This document shows, piece by piece, positions 19,560-30,725 of a stretch of DNA of 62,540 nt; positions within the stretch are counted from its first letter, which is position 1; every line of letters starts with the position of its first letter. Origin of the DNA: Paulinella micropora (lineage: Eukaryota > Cercozoa > Imbricatea > Euglyphida); contig BJOX01000076.1 of NCBI GenBank assembly GCA_009731375.1, positions 130,226 through 192,765 of the forward strand. The letters run 5' to 3'. The position numbers were made by a program, and so were the translations under genes. A model generated the notes under the pieces. The model saw only the letters and a program-made list of their open reading frames with translations, was not told where the DNA came from and did no database searches.

Positions 19560-20580
19560 TCGGCTAAAGCAGGCCAAAAAAAGCCGTACATTTCGGCAAA
19601 CTTTCGTGAGATCTCTCATTTCGCCGCAGATTTCGGCTAACTTTCGCGCAAAACTTTCCTTCGCCGCAAAAACTCGGTCAGCGACTGAATTTCTTTTTGG
19701 AAGCAAAGGAAAATTTTAAGAGCAAAATTTTCGGGAGACGACGGCGGGCGGGGAAAATTACAAAAGAAAAATTCCCCGCCCACCCTCGGCTCCCTAAATT
19801 TTTGCCATCACAGATTTTGCTAATTGCCAAAATGACTAGATTTCTTGTGTTGTCCGGAATCAGGTCAACTTCGCGACTAGAGGACTTTTTGCCGTACATT
19901 CCGGCAAACTTTCGCGAAACCTCTCATTTCGCCGCAGATTTCGGCAAACTTTCACGTGAAACTTTCTTTGACCGCAAAACTCGGTCAGCGACTGGATTCT
20001 TTTTTTTTTGCAAAGGACATTTCGGCAATTGGAAGGTAGCTAGAGAAAATTTTTGGGGAAACAAACGCGGGCGGGGAAAAAAATGTAAACATCAGAAATT
20101 CCCCGCCCGCGTTTGTTTCCCCAGAAATTTTCTCTAGCTAAACAGTTATTGCCGAAATGTCCTTCGCGAAAAAAAAATTCTTTTGTGTGCCGCAAGTATC
20201 GGACAATATCAGTTACCCGTAAATTCCGGCACTGGTGGCACTTGTCGCGAAATTCACCGGAAAATTGAAAATAGTGGAAAAAATTTTTTTTGCAAAGGAC
20301 ATTTCGGCACATTTTTAGCTAGAGGAAATTTTTGGGGAAACAAACGCGGGCGGGGAAATTTTTTTTCTGTTGTAATTTTCCCCGCCCGCCCTCGGCTCCC
20401 GAAAATTTTTGCCATCACAGATGTAGCTAATTGCCAAAATGACTAGATTTCTGGTGTTGTCCGGAATCAGGTCAACTTCACGACAAGAGGACTTTTGCCG
20501 TAAGTTCCGGTAAACTTTCGCGAAACCTCTCATTTTGCCGTACAGTCCGGCCAACTTTCGCGCTAAACTTTTGTTTAAAA
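19560..20580. repeat. Cluster of foldback (GCGGGCGGGGAA-stem) elements in direct repeats
   Basis: Two diverged direct copies (about 19690-19990 and 20290-20580) share TTTGCCATCACAGAT...CTAATTGCCAAAATGACTAGATTTC...GTCCGGAATCAGGTCAACTTC and TTTCGGCAAACTTTCGCG phrases. Three inverted-repeat hairpins with GGCGGGGAA/TTCCCCGCC stems occur: 19725-19803, 20000-20180 and 20320-20405. No gene seen. They look like MITE-type foldback elements of unknown family; related stems recur near 36880 and 38118-38225. Confidence 0.75.
20000..20180. repeat. Long near-perfect inverted repeat (42-bp core arms)
   Basis: Arms 20037-20078 and 20099-20140 are complementary over 42 bp with one mismatch, with a 20-bp loop. 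Weaker complementarity (AAGGACATTTCGGCAAT on each side, then T/A runs) extends the structure to about 180 bp. On either strand it would form a very stable hairpin. Confidence 0.9.
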
Positions 20581-20664
20581 AAAGGGAAAGGGAGGGAGGG
20601 GGGGGTGGTGCACGCGACGAGGAGGGGGAGAGCGGAACGAAAGAGAGAGAGTGCAGTCGCGCAC

Positions 20665-20665
<1 letters not shown>

Positions 20666-20698
<33 letters not shown>
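20666..20698 (+). promoter_or_regulatory. 33-base C tract upstream of a surface-protein gene
   Basis: C homopolymer ending 265 bp before the ATG at 20964, followed by mixed C/T and a 10-N gap. Similar coding-strand C tracts lie 175-285 bp upstream of five other ORFs in the window (see findings). A regulatory role is inferred from position only. Confidence 0.3.
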
Positions 20699-20963
20699 TT
20701 TTTTCCCCCCCCCTTTTTTTTTTTTCCCCNNNNNNNNNNGTTTTATGCTCTTGTTTTTCTTTTGTTCTTGGCACTCGCCTCTCTTTCCCCTCTCCCCGCC
20801 CTTTGTTTGAAAAGCATTTAAAATCTGGGCAGCACCTAACTAGAATTAGTAAAAAAAAAGTGAACATTCTTTCTTTTTTGGTGTCAAGCATTTACTAGTC
20901 TTTAAAAAAAAGCAAAGAAAACGCAACCTCTCCCTTTTCTTACACCACTCTAGCATACACAGA

Positions 20964-23167
20964 ATGCACGTGCCGCTGGCGCCCTGGCTCGTCGTGGCCC
21001 TTGCCCTCGCAGGCGCCCTGTGTCCCTACCCAGTTCCCGTGCCCTCTAGTGGCGCGGTTTTTGTAGTGAACTCGGGGGTGGACGGATCGACGTACGAGCT
21101 GCCGTTCTTGCCCGACGCGAATGCGGCCGCGCGCCGGCGCTTGGCCGGCAGCTTTCCCTACACGGTCAACTGGGGGGACGGTGCGGCGGCGGACACGTGC
21201 GACAACACCGTGCCGTGCAGCCATACGTACACGACGGCCGGAAACTACACGGTTACGCTAACGGGCGCAAAGATTGTCGGCTTCACTACGCGCGATTCTC
21301 CCGTGCCCTCTACAAGCTGTACGGACAAAACCCTTGCGAGCGGGGTGCCCTGGTACGACAGCGATGGACCAGTTTACACCTGCGCCTGGTATCAACTCTA
21401 TGAAAACTGTCCTTGGGCCGCTGGCTATGCCAGGGAAGGGATGATTGCTACTGATGCTTGCTGCACGTGCGGAGGGGGCAACAGACAAACAGATTATTCA
21501 ACGCCCGTGCTGACCTCGATACAGAGCTGGGGCTCTGTTCTCTTGCACACGACTTCGGGCTACCACTTTGCTAGATCGGTGCTCACGTCCGCACCGCCGC
21601 CTCTGCCTGCCTCCAGCGGACTGCGATCGCTCGCACACTGTTTGGACTGTCTTGGCTCGCTGGGCGCTGCGTCGTTGGACGTGAGCGCGCTCGACACCTC
21701 GGGCGTCACCAACCTCACAGACTTTGCGTCAGGTGCATCACAGCTGTTGCTGGTCGGGCTCGGCGGTTGGGACACGTCGGCGGTCGTGGACGCGTCGCGA
21801 GCCTTTAAGGGTAACACAGGCCCCTTGGCGGAGGTTGCATTTTGGAACGTGGGCGCGCTAGAGTACGCCGCGGAAATGTTTAGTGGCGCACAGTCCTTTG
21901 ACGCGGACCTCTCGGGCTGGCGCCCCCGCCGGCTGCGCACTTTCAACGGCATCTTCTCGCTGGCCACTGCCTTCCGCGGCCGTGGGGTAGGCGCCTGGTC
22001 GTCGGAGAATCTATCAAACAACTCTTCGCCGTGCGGCCAAATTTTGTATGGTACGCGCTGCACGCCGCCATTTTGCGCCAGGCCTGCCTGGTGCTATAAC
22101 GCCGCGTTAATCTTTGAAGCACAGATCAACGTCGCCGTCCAGGGTACTTATAAGCAGCTCTTTGTACTTCCCACTACAGACGATAATCCCTTGCGAGTTA
22201 ATTACGGCGACGGTCGGGGGTGGGTTGACTGCAACCAGGCCGACGCGACAACCTATTACTCAAACAGTATTTGCTCTCCCGCCACCAACCGTGGTTACGC
22301 CACCACGGGCGTTTACACTCTGCTCATCGAGGGGCGGCTGGACGGGTTTCTCAGCATGGTAAATCGCTATAACGAACACCGGCTGAAGTTCCAAGCCATT
22401 TATAGCTGGGGTAGCGTCTCGCTCTCGAGCCCCCCGGATTACGTGCTGCAGGGGACTCTGCTAAGTGGTGTCTTGTCCACTACTGTCGGACCTTCTTACT
22501 CCGCCGAGTCGATCGCGCTCTTAGAATTGTTTTTCTGGCACCTACCTCCGGCACGAACGCGCTCGCGCACGTCACCCGGGCTGATTCTTTATTCTGGAAT
22601 GCTTACGAGCTTGTCGGCGACCTCAGCGACTGGCGCATTCCCTTCAACGGCAGTGCCCAAGGCGCCTTTGCGAACGCGGGAAAGTTCAACCAGGACATCA
22701 GTGCGTGGCCTATGCGTGGCATTACCGACACTTCTTACATGTTTCTTTACGCTATTGAATTCAATCAGCCGCTCGATTCGTGGGGTGTCTCCAGTACTAC
22801 TATGCAATCGATGTTTGACAATGCTCTCAAATTCAATCAGCCGTTGTCTAGCTGGAACCAACGGGGGACGCTTACGATCATTGGTAGTATGTTCAATGGG
22901 GCCCTAGCTTTTAACCAGCCGCTCGGCACTTGGAACGTGTCGGCCCTGGCCACAAACTTTGAACCCACGGGCGCGGGATCCCCCTTCAGGGGATGTTGCC
23001 GCTTTACTCAGGATCTGAGCGCCTGGTCCCGCCCCACCACACTAAACGACTGTCAGGGCGTCGCGAGCACTTCTCGCCTAACGTACGCTACGCTGCCAGC
23101 CGCCTGCCGCGCCTTTCCCCCCAATGACTATACCTGGTGGGATTATACTCAATCTTGCGCTGTCTAA
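20964..23167 (+). CDS. Secreted PKD-like/DUF285 (BspA-like) surface protein, one frameshift
   Basis: The ATG at 20964 begins a clear signal peptide (hydrophobic WLVVALALAGALC, residues 8-20). A PKD-like segment follows (VNWGDG ... CSHTYTTAGNYTVTLTG), then a Cys-rich insert, DUF285 repeats (LDVSALDTSGVTNLTDF, GGWDTSAV, FDADLSGW), a second PKD-like unit (VNYGDG ... ATTGVYTLLIEG) and more DUF285 repeats in another frame (FNQPLDSWGVSS, FNQPLSSWN, FNQPLGTWNVS) up to TAA at 23167. The switch occurs in the T5 run near 22533, where one base gained or lost restores a continuous protein of about 730 residues. A homopolymer makes an assembly error plausible. DUF285 (mycoplasma-type leucine-rich-like) repeats are typical of exported adhesins. 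No membrane anchor, EGF or stalk is present, unlike its relatives. Confidence 0.85.
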
Positions 23168-23433
23168 AGGCAGTGCTTCAGGAGGTTTCCCGCGCAGTGC
23201 GCTGAGAGTTAGACAGTAACACACACACACGAAAGTATAACTTGGCCGAAAATCTTTTTTACAAACTCGGCAGGCATTAAAAAAAAGAAAGCAAAGAAAA
23301 AAAAGATCTCTCTGCGGTTCTCTTCTCCCCCCCCCTTTTTTTTGTTTCCTGTTTGCTTTTGAAATTCTTCCAGCTACCTTTGAATGTTTCAAATGCTCTA
23401 CCGCCGCACGGCCTACGTTTCTGGCTCGGGGGC

Positions 23434-24369
23434 TCATGACCCCTGAGATCTCCGGACCTGCCGGACCTCAGGGCCGACTGGGGGGCACCGGCATCCAGCA
23501 GCAGGATAAAGTCCTGGTGGCCTAATCTGCGGGGATACCATCCCCCCGCTGTTTGAGCTGAAGCTCGACGGGCGGCTCGACGGGCTCATCGCGATCGCCC
23601 CAACAAGGCCGTGCAGGCCGACCTCATCCCGGTGCGCTTGCTGTCCTCGGACAACGTGACGCTCGCCACCACCCAGACCAAGACGCTTTCTTTCCAACGA
23701 GCTCTTTCTGCCCGAGCTTCGTCTCGGCCTCAACACTGCGCGACCTGGAATTCCCCGTGACCGGCACGCGCTGCTGCTGGAGCGCCTGGACCCCGGCCTC
23801 TGGCAAGCCAGCTTTCTTCTTCTACGGCGCGCGCAAGCTGACGCGGGGTGACATCGGCGCGTGCCCTTTCCCCCCGGCGACGTCTCAATGATGTTCAACC
23901 GACGCCTGGCCAGTGCGTGGGCCCACGGACCTGAGCCGCCTGTTCTACGGCGCCCCGCATGGTTTACGTAGCCCCAGCCCGCCTGCGTGCCGCAGTCAGC
24001 GCCGGTGCTCCAGTACTGGTAGTTCCTGGTGACAATCACGCGGAAGAATCTGTAGTACTTCCGGCCGCCCACCAGGTCCCAAGACCGTTCCTGTGACGGA
24101 GACCACGACGTCCAATCCGTCGGGTTGCGGCCTACCAGCGCCCAGGCCACGCCGTCGTTGGAGCCCACGACCGTCACTTGCGCGGCGCTCAAGGTCTTGT
24201 ACGTCCAGTCGCCCCACACCTCGGCCGACGCGGCCACCGCCACCCTTGTCAGCGCCGCGGGCGCTGGCCCGGGCGACGCCAGCTGCACCCAGGCGCCCCG
24301 GTACACTACGCCGCCCGCAGTCGTGGTCACCGCGGACGTGGACGTGCTGGCCGAACTGCAGACGTACAA
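23434..24369 (-). pseudogene. Fragment of a surface protein with a discoidin-like (F5/8-like) module
   Basis: Minus-strand frame entering from the N gap at 24370-24379. Its first 110 residues (VVYRGAWVQLASP, QVTVVGSNDGVAWALVG, SWDLVGGRKYYRFFRVIVT, ending about 23985) resemble the modules in the genes at 26795-29725 and 2712-4340: a beta-rich unit with a G-S-(S/N)-D/G-x-x-W ... Y-x-x-Y-R-F-V core typical of discoidin-type carbohydrate-binding domains. After a Gly-Tyr-Val-Asn segment the frame becomes Arg/Ser-rich and no longer protein-like. The 5' part is lost in the gap, so this is either the tail of a gene or a decayed copy. Confidence 0.5.
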
Positions 24370-24499
24370 NNNNNNNNNNTGACAGCACGCACGCCCAAGT
24401 CAAGTCACAAAGTCATTCTATATGGCTGACAATAAGTGAAATGTCAGGAAATAATGATAATTTAGTAATTATATCGATTGTCTGCCATTTTACGCTGAT

Positions 24500-24924
24500 T
24501 TTGTAGCAGAGGACGCACGACTATGCTCTGACTTGGGTGTAGTTGTGTAGTACACTGCTGAGTCAGTGCAAGTCTGCGCCCGTGGCTCCAAGTCCGTAAA
24601 CATTCTTAGAATGAGCTCAGACTGCAATAGTAAATAGTTGCAAACATTAAAAACATGTTTTCCTGCATCGCCCTTGAATTTGCTATCAAAACCCGCTGAT
24701 TTGACATGTACGAAAACTCGAAAAATACGTATGTCAGACAGGTCCGGACCGCCTCCGGAGTACTGTTGAAGTGAAGTCAAAGTCAGTCTAAATTAATAAA
24801 AACATGTTTTAATATCGTTTTAATAAGTTTTCCTAGCATCGGCATCGTTTCTACACGTATCCTGAGAGTTTTGAAAAAACCAGCCAAAACCTTAGAAAAT
24901 TTGGGAAAAAATGGGATCCCAAAG
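24500..24924. other. AT-richer intergenic DNA, no gene seen
   Basis: Unique sequence with an internal near-repeat (AAAACATGTTTT around 24650 and 24800). No supported gene. It separates the fragment above from the next surface-protein gene. Confidence 0.5.
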
Positions 24925-26289
24925 TTACGCGATTCCTTTGTTGTACGGCGTAAGCTTCGTCGTGTCGTACAGGGCATTGGTGTCGCTCTCCCAGATGCCG
25001 GACGCGTCGGCCGCGAGCGGCGTGCCGGCGGCGGTGCCGGAAGTCGTCACCAGCCAGCCCGCCAGCCCCGCGGGTTCCACCGGCGAGAACGGGCCGGCGT
25101 TGGTGGGCGCGTAGCCCGCGGCGCAGCCGCACTCGTACGAGCCGTACGTGTTCGTGCACAGCGCGCCGGGCCCGCACACCAGCTCCACGCCGTCCGCACA
25201 CTCGTTGACGTCCGGCGAGCCAGAGGGGCTCTGGCTCGGAGAGGCGGTCGCGGACGGCGACACGGTCGCCGACGCGGTCTGAGTCTTCGAGCTTGANNNN
25301 NNNNNNTGACGGAGGCGGTCAGCGACGCCGAAGCGCTCAGCGACGAGTTCACGCTCCGCGACACGGTCGCGGACGGTGACGCGGACCCCGACACTGACGC
25401 GGACCGAGTCACCGTCGAGGTCGGCGTCGCGGACGGCACCCACACGGCGCACTCGGCACTTGCGCGCTGGCTCAGGCACGCGTCGTACGTCGTGCTCAGC
25501 AGCTCCGCGGGCGCGCCGTCCAACTGCCGGGCGTCGCCCAGGCTAATCAGCCGCCAACTCGACAGGTCGGCCCGCAGCGCGGACTGCGCGAACACCGCGG
25601 TCGCCTCCCACACGCCCGTCACGTTCCAGCGCTCCAGGCCCCAGATATCGGTTACGTTTGTGCCGTTGAACAGGTACGAGATGTCCCGCACGCGCGACAG
25701 GTCCCAGCCGCTGACGTTCGAGAACACGAGCTTCGGCGAGTTTGCGAACGCGCCGCGCAGCGTCGTGGCGGCGCGCGTGTCCAGCCCCGACACGATCAAG
25801 GCGGCGTCCCCGAGCCCGGCGAAGCTGTACTCGAAGCTCGTCACCTGCGACGTGTCGACGGCCGACAGCGGCGGCAGCGACTGTAGCTGCCTTTCGCCGT
25901 AGAAGTGGTAGCCGCTGCTAGTGTCCAGCCGCAGCCCGCCCCACTGCGAAATTCCTACCAGCGCGACCTCCTCGTCCGCCTGCTGCGCGCACCACGCCTT
26001 CCACCGCTATTGTAAACACGCCCGCGCTGGCAAACACGTGCGTGCACGGGCTACTGGTTGTACAAGCTCGTGGCGGCGCGCCGTCGCCCCAGTCTACGAG
26101 CCATTGCTCGTCCTGAGACATTTGTCGGCGGCGCTTGACAGTGCCAAGAGCGCCCGCGGCCGGCAGCGTCCACACCGCGCCGGCGGCGCCGACTGACAGC
26201 TCGAGCAACAGGTCCGTCGGTTCCGGTGCGCGCCAGGCGCAATCCGCCAAGAACACCGGCAGGAACGCCAGCGCTAAGCCAGCGTTCAT
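24925..26289 (-). pseudogene. Tandem copy of the PKD-DUF285-stalk-EGF surface protein, frameshifted
   Basis: Minus-strand paralogue of the 29725 gene. It has a signal peptide (MNAGLALAFLPVFLADCAWR), then WLVDWGDGAPPRACTTSSPC...HVFASAGVF (PKD-like), DUF285 repeats (FANSPKLVFSNVSGWDLSRVRD, LERWNVTG), a Ser/Thr stalk and one EGF-like unit (DVNECADG ... GPGALCTN ... YECGCAAGY). Compared with its sibling, 29 bp are missing just after HVFASAGVF...VEGVV (near 26000). This breaks the frame within the first quarter, and the flanking GCGC-CACGCC microhomology suggests a deletion. A second frame change lies at or near the 10-N gap (25297-25306). The copy ends soon after the EGF and lacks the discoidin-like modules. 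Confidence 0.8.
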
Positions 26290-26601
26290 CGTCGTCTAGA
26301 GAGGAACAGAAAAGGAAGGAGCTTGATTGTGCGTCTCCTTTTTTTTGGTCGTGATGCTGACAAGTGTCGAGATTTTCCTTTTCTAGTTTAATTTTTTTTT
26401 TAAGTTCTTCCCGTTTCAAGATACAGAACAGCAAAAAATGTCTGTAACTTGGGTTTTCTTTCAGGGGGGGGGGGGGGGGGGCGGGGGGGGGGGGGAGGGG
26501 GGGNNNNNNNNNNNNNNNNNNNNNNNNNNNNNNNNNNNNNNNNNNNNNNNNNNNNNNNNNNNNNNNNNNNNNNNNNNNNNNNNNNNNNNNNNNNNNNNNN
26601 N

Positions 26602-26635
<34 letters not shown>

Positions 26636-26794
26636 CCAGCTGCTGGCCAAGTGCGCGGAGTTACGTGGTTCGATTGCTACATCGCTATTGTACGTTTCCG
26701 ACCCTCCCCCCTCGATATTTTTTTCCATTGGAGGCAATTGGAGGTGTCTTGTCTTGTTTTTACCAGATTCCTATTTGACTGACTAGGTGACTTG

Positions 26795-29725
26795 TTAAAT
26801 GTACGCCGGCACGTCCAGTGTGACGCGCACGTCACCCAGCGTCACTGATGACGGGCAGGAAAGGCTACCTGCAGTAAACATGTAGTAGTTGCGCAGAGCC
26901 ACCAAGCGATACGCGTTGTATGCTTGGGGCAGGTTCAAGGTCAGGGTCTGGGTCGTGCCCCCAACGCAGCCGCTCCACGTGCCGCTCGAAGCTAGGTAAG
27001 TCCAGCTGTTGCCCAGGTCGCTGGAACCCAGGACCGCCAGCTCCGAGACCGCCTGGTAGACGGGGCAGCCGGGTGGGCCCTGAGTACATGACCCTGTGCC
27101 TGAAAAGGGAGGGGTATAAGTACCACTGGTGGCGGTTACGGCCACCGACAGGAGCGGCGCGAAGCTGCCGGCCGACTGCGTGAACGTGATGTAGGCGCCC
27201 GCATAATTGTTCCCGCCGGCTACAGTCAGTGGCGAGGAGGCTGAGGCCGTATTGGTGCAGGTAAAGCAGACCAAGGTGGTACAGTATTGTTCAGAGCTTG
27301 AGCTCCAATAAGTGGCGGCGGAGCCGTCGGCCACGACGTTTGCGGAGCCGGAGCTTGCGCCACTGACGCTCACCGTCCAGCCGTACAGTCAGCCGGGCGA
27401 CGTGAGAACCTTGGCGCCGGCTTGACCGTAGCCTGCATTGCACGTACAATAGAAAGAACCCGGGGTGTTAGTGCAGACCCCGTTGGCGCCACAGCCCCCG
27501 TTGTCGGGGCGGCTGCACTCATCGATGTCGGTGGATGGCGTGACTGAAACGGTTAGCGTCACACTGCCGGTGAGCGAGGTCGTGGGGCTGTTGGTGGGGG
27601 TGTTGCTGCGGCTGGAGTACAGCGACGCCGTCGGCGACGGCGTCGACGACTGTGTCGGCGTGAGGCTGACGGTAGGCGAACGCGTGGCGGAGGCGGTGAG
27701 GCTGGGGCTGCGGGTCGGGCTGGCGCTGCGGGTCGGGCTGGGGGTCGGGGTGTTGGTCAGCGAAAGGCTCGGCGACTGGCTGGGCAGCGCGCACACCGGC
27801 ACGTCCAGCGTGACCCGGAGGTCGCCGAGAACGGCGGCGGAGCTGCACATAAAGTTGTAGATCGAGTACCAATCGAAATCGCGCAGGATGACGAAGCGGT
27901 ACGCGTTGTAACTAGCGGGGAGATCTAAGGCTAGTGTTTTGGTCTGCTCGGGGGCCCAGCCGCTCCACTGTCCCGCAGCCAGATAATTCCAGTCTGTGCC
28001 GCCGTTGCTAGAGCCGAGGACTACCAGCTCCGAAACAGCGTAGTGGGACGGGCAGCCCGCGTTGTCGATGCAGCCGCCCTGCCAGGAAGGAGTGATAAGC
28101 GCCGGGGTGCTGATCACACTAACAGAGAAAAGCCGCGCTGGGCTGCCCCAGGTCTGCTTGAAGTCGATGTAAGCTCCTGCGTAGCTGGCCCCGTTGGCGG
28201 CCACGGTGACCGGCGCGTGGTTGCTGGCCGGGAAATTACAAAACCCGTTACTGTCGCTGGTGGACTGGCAGTAGTTGCTACCACTGTTCCAGAGCGTAGA
28301 GGCCAGGCCGTCCGTAGCATTGCCCGCTTTCTGTGCTGAGGCCGCCCCGCTAACCAGGACCTGCCAGTCGTACAGGTAGTCGGGCGACGTCAATTCCTGG
28401 GCGCCGGCCCGAACGTAACCGGGCGCGCATGTGCAGGAAGTGGTGCCGTTTGGCGTAATGCTGCAAACCCCGTTGGGCCCACAGCCCCCGTTGTTGGGGC
28501 GGCCGCACTCGTTGGGCGACTCTGAGGAAGTTAGGCTGCGCGACACGGTGGGCGACACGGTGGGCGACACGGTGGGCGACGCTGTAGCAGTAGCAAGTGT
28601 GGCGGACGCCGCGGTGGTCAGCGAGGCGGTCAGCGAGGCGGTCAGCGAGGCGGTCAGCGAGTAGGTGGTTGACGCAGTGGCAGACGCGGTCGGGGTGCTG
28701 GAGCTTGAGGCAGTCAAGGATCGCGTGACGGAGGCGGTCAGCGACGAGCCCACGCTCCGCGACGCGGTCACAGACGGTGACGCGGACCCGGACACTGACC
28801 CAGGCGTCAACGTCTGCGACCGCGTCGCGGACCGCGTCACCGTCGAGGTCGGCGTCGCGGACGGCACCCACACGGCGCACTCGTCGTGCGTCGTGCTCAG
28901 CAGCTCCGCGGGCGCGCCGTCCAGCAACTGCCGGGTGTCGCGCAAGCTATTCAGTTGCCACTGCGACAGGTCGGCCCGCACCGCGGACTGCGCGAACACC
29001 GCGGTCGCCTCCGACACGCCGGTCACGTTCCAGCGCTCCAGGCCCGGGATGTTGACAGCCTGCGTGCAGTTGAACAGGTACGAGATGTCCCGCACGCGCG
29101 ACAGGTCCCACCCGCCGACGTTGGAGAACACTAGCTTCGGCGAGTTCGCGAACGCGCCGCGCAGCGTCGTGGCGGACCGCGTGTCTAGCCCCGAAACATC
29201 AAACGTAGCGGCCACGAGCCCGGCGAAGCTGTGCTCGAAGCTCGTCACCTGCGACGTGTCGACCGCCGACAGCGGCGGCAGCGACTGTAGCTGCCATTTG
29301 CTGTAGAAGTGGTAGCCGCTACTTGTGTCCAGCCGCAGCCCGCCCCACTGCGAAATTCCTACCAGTGCGACCTCCTCGTCCGCCTGCTGCGCGCGCCACG
29401 CCGGCGTCATGGCCCAGCCCGGCACCACGCCTTCCACCGCTGTTGTAAACACGCCCGCGCTGGCAAACACGTGAGTGCACGGGCTACTAGTTGTACAAGC
29501 TTGTGGCGGCGCGCCGTCGCCCCAGTCTACGAGCCATTGCTCGTCCTGAGACATTTGTCGGCGGCGCGTGACAGTGCCAAGAGCGCCCGCGGCCGGCAGC
29601 GTCCACACCGCGCCGGCGGCGCCGACGGACAGCTCGAGCAACAGGTCCGTCGGTTCCGGCGCGCGCCAGGCGCAGTCGGCGTTGGCCAAGAACACCACCG
29701 TCAACGCTAGTAAGCCGGCGTTCAT
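26795..29725 (-). CDS. PKD-DUF285-stalk-EGF-discoidin-like surface protein, interrupted by one in-frame TGA
   Basis: The best-preserved member. The signal peptide (MNAGLLALTVVFLANADCA) is followed by a PKD-like unit (DWGDG ... HVFASAGVF), DUF285 repeats (to about residue 270), a Ser/Thr/Ala stalk, an EGF-like unit (NECGRPNNGGCGPNGVC ... TCAPGYVRAGA), a discoidin-like module, a second stalk (SPSLTASATRSPT), a second EGF (DIDECSRPDNGGCGANGVC ... CTCNAGYGQAGA) and a second discoidin-like module ending in LDVPAYI-TAA. At 27389-27391 the frame has TGA where the first module has a Tyr codon (LTSPDYLYDW versus LTSPG-stop-LYGW). The same frame then continues for 197 residues. It is either a recent nonsense allele, readthrough, or a sequencing error. 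DI/N-E-C calcium-type EGFs, stalks and the signal peptide predict an extracellular, Ca-dependent adhesive protein. No transmembrane or GPI signal is evident. Confidence 0.85.
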
Positions 29726-29914
29726 CGTCGTCTAGCTAGTAGGGAGAAACAAAGTGATATTGCGAGGGGCTGGCGTTGCGGCACTGGTCGAAGGCTTTCC
29801 CTTTTTTGTGGGTTTTAAAGATTGAAGAAAAAAAAGCTAGTCCCGTTTTTTCAGATACAGCAAGCAAAACAAACCAAAAAAAACTTGAGAGAGAGAGAGA
29901 GAGGGTGTGTAGTT

Positions 29915-29938
29915 GGGGGGGGGGGGGGGGGGGGGGGG
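29915..29938 (-). promoter_or_regulatory. C tract (coding strand) upstream of the surface-protein gene
   Basis: G homopolymer on the plus strand (C on the gene's strand), about 190 bp upstream of the ATG at 29725 and adjacent to a 231-N gap. The sibling gene starting at 26289 has an equivalent tract at 26466-26503. A role is inferred from recurrence only. Confidence 0.3.
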
Positions 29939-30179
29939 NNNNNNNNNNNNNNNNNNNNNNNNNNNNNNNNNNNNNNNNNNNNNNNNNNNNNNNNNNNNNN
30001 NNNNNNNNNNNNNNNNNNNNNNNNNNNNNNNNNNNNNNNNNNNNNNNNNNNNNNNNNNNNNNNNNNNNNNNNNNNNNNNNNNNNNNNNNNNNNNNNNNNN
30101 NNNNNNNNNNNNNNNNNNNNNNNNNNNNNNNNNNNNNNNNNNNNNNNNNNNNNNNNNNNNNNNNNNNNNTGGGGGCCGC

Positions 30180-30720
30180 GAAAGAGATGTGGCAGGGCGG
30201 GGGGAAAGAAAGCTGGGTCGCCATCCTCCTCCTCTACTATTCGGTGGTCGTCTTCCCCCGACTCGGACGACGACTCGTCGCCGCGCAGGTCGATTGCGGC
30301 AGTCAGCCCCGCCAAAGACGCCGCGAGCCCCGGCTCCGCGCCCGCCAGCAACTCCTCGCCGTCTTCCTCCGCCATTGCTTCTGCACTGTTCTCTCTTGTT
30401 CTGGCTTTCTTTTAACAATCATTTTTTTTTATTGCCTAAATTTTTTTAAATTTCGATCTGTGTGTGTCAATGAACTGCAAAAGAGAAAAAAAAGAGCATT
30501 GCCCTACCTTTCCAATCAGCCTGCGCGCCACACCCCCCCCCCCCCCCCCCCCCCTCCCCCCCCNNNNNNNNNNACACACACACAAATAGACTGGCAGAAG
30601 CAAAAATAATAGATATAGATAGATGTTTTTTTTTCGGTTGTTTCACCCTTCTCGCTCTCTTTTTTCCCATGTACCTTTGCCCGCCACCCCCCCTTTTTTT
30701 TCTTTGGGGGGGGGCCTCTA
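30180..30720. other. Low-complexity intergenic DNA with acidic-repeat remnant and C tract
   Basis: Minus-strand positions 30375-30180 are open (MAEEDGEELLAGAEPGLAAS ... DESSSESGEDD) and could be the N-terminus of a gene lost in the 231-N gap. The rest is T-rich, with a long C tract at 30533-30563 beside a 10-N gap. No further gene is supported. Confidence 0.35.
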
Positions 30721-30725
30721 TGGTC

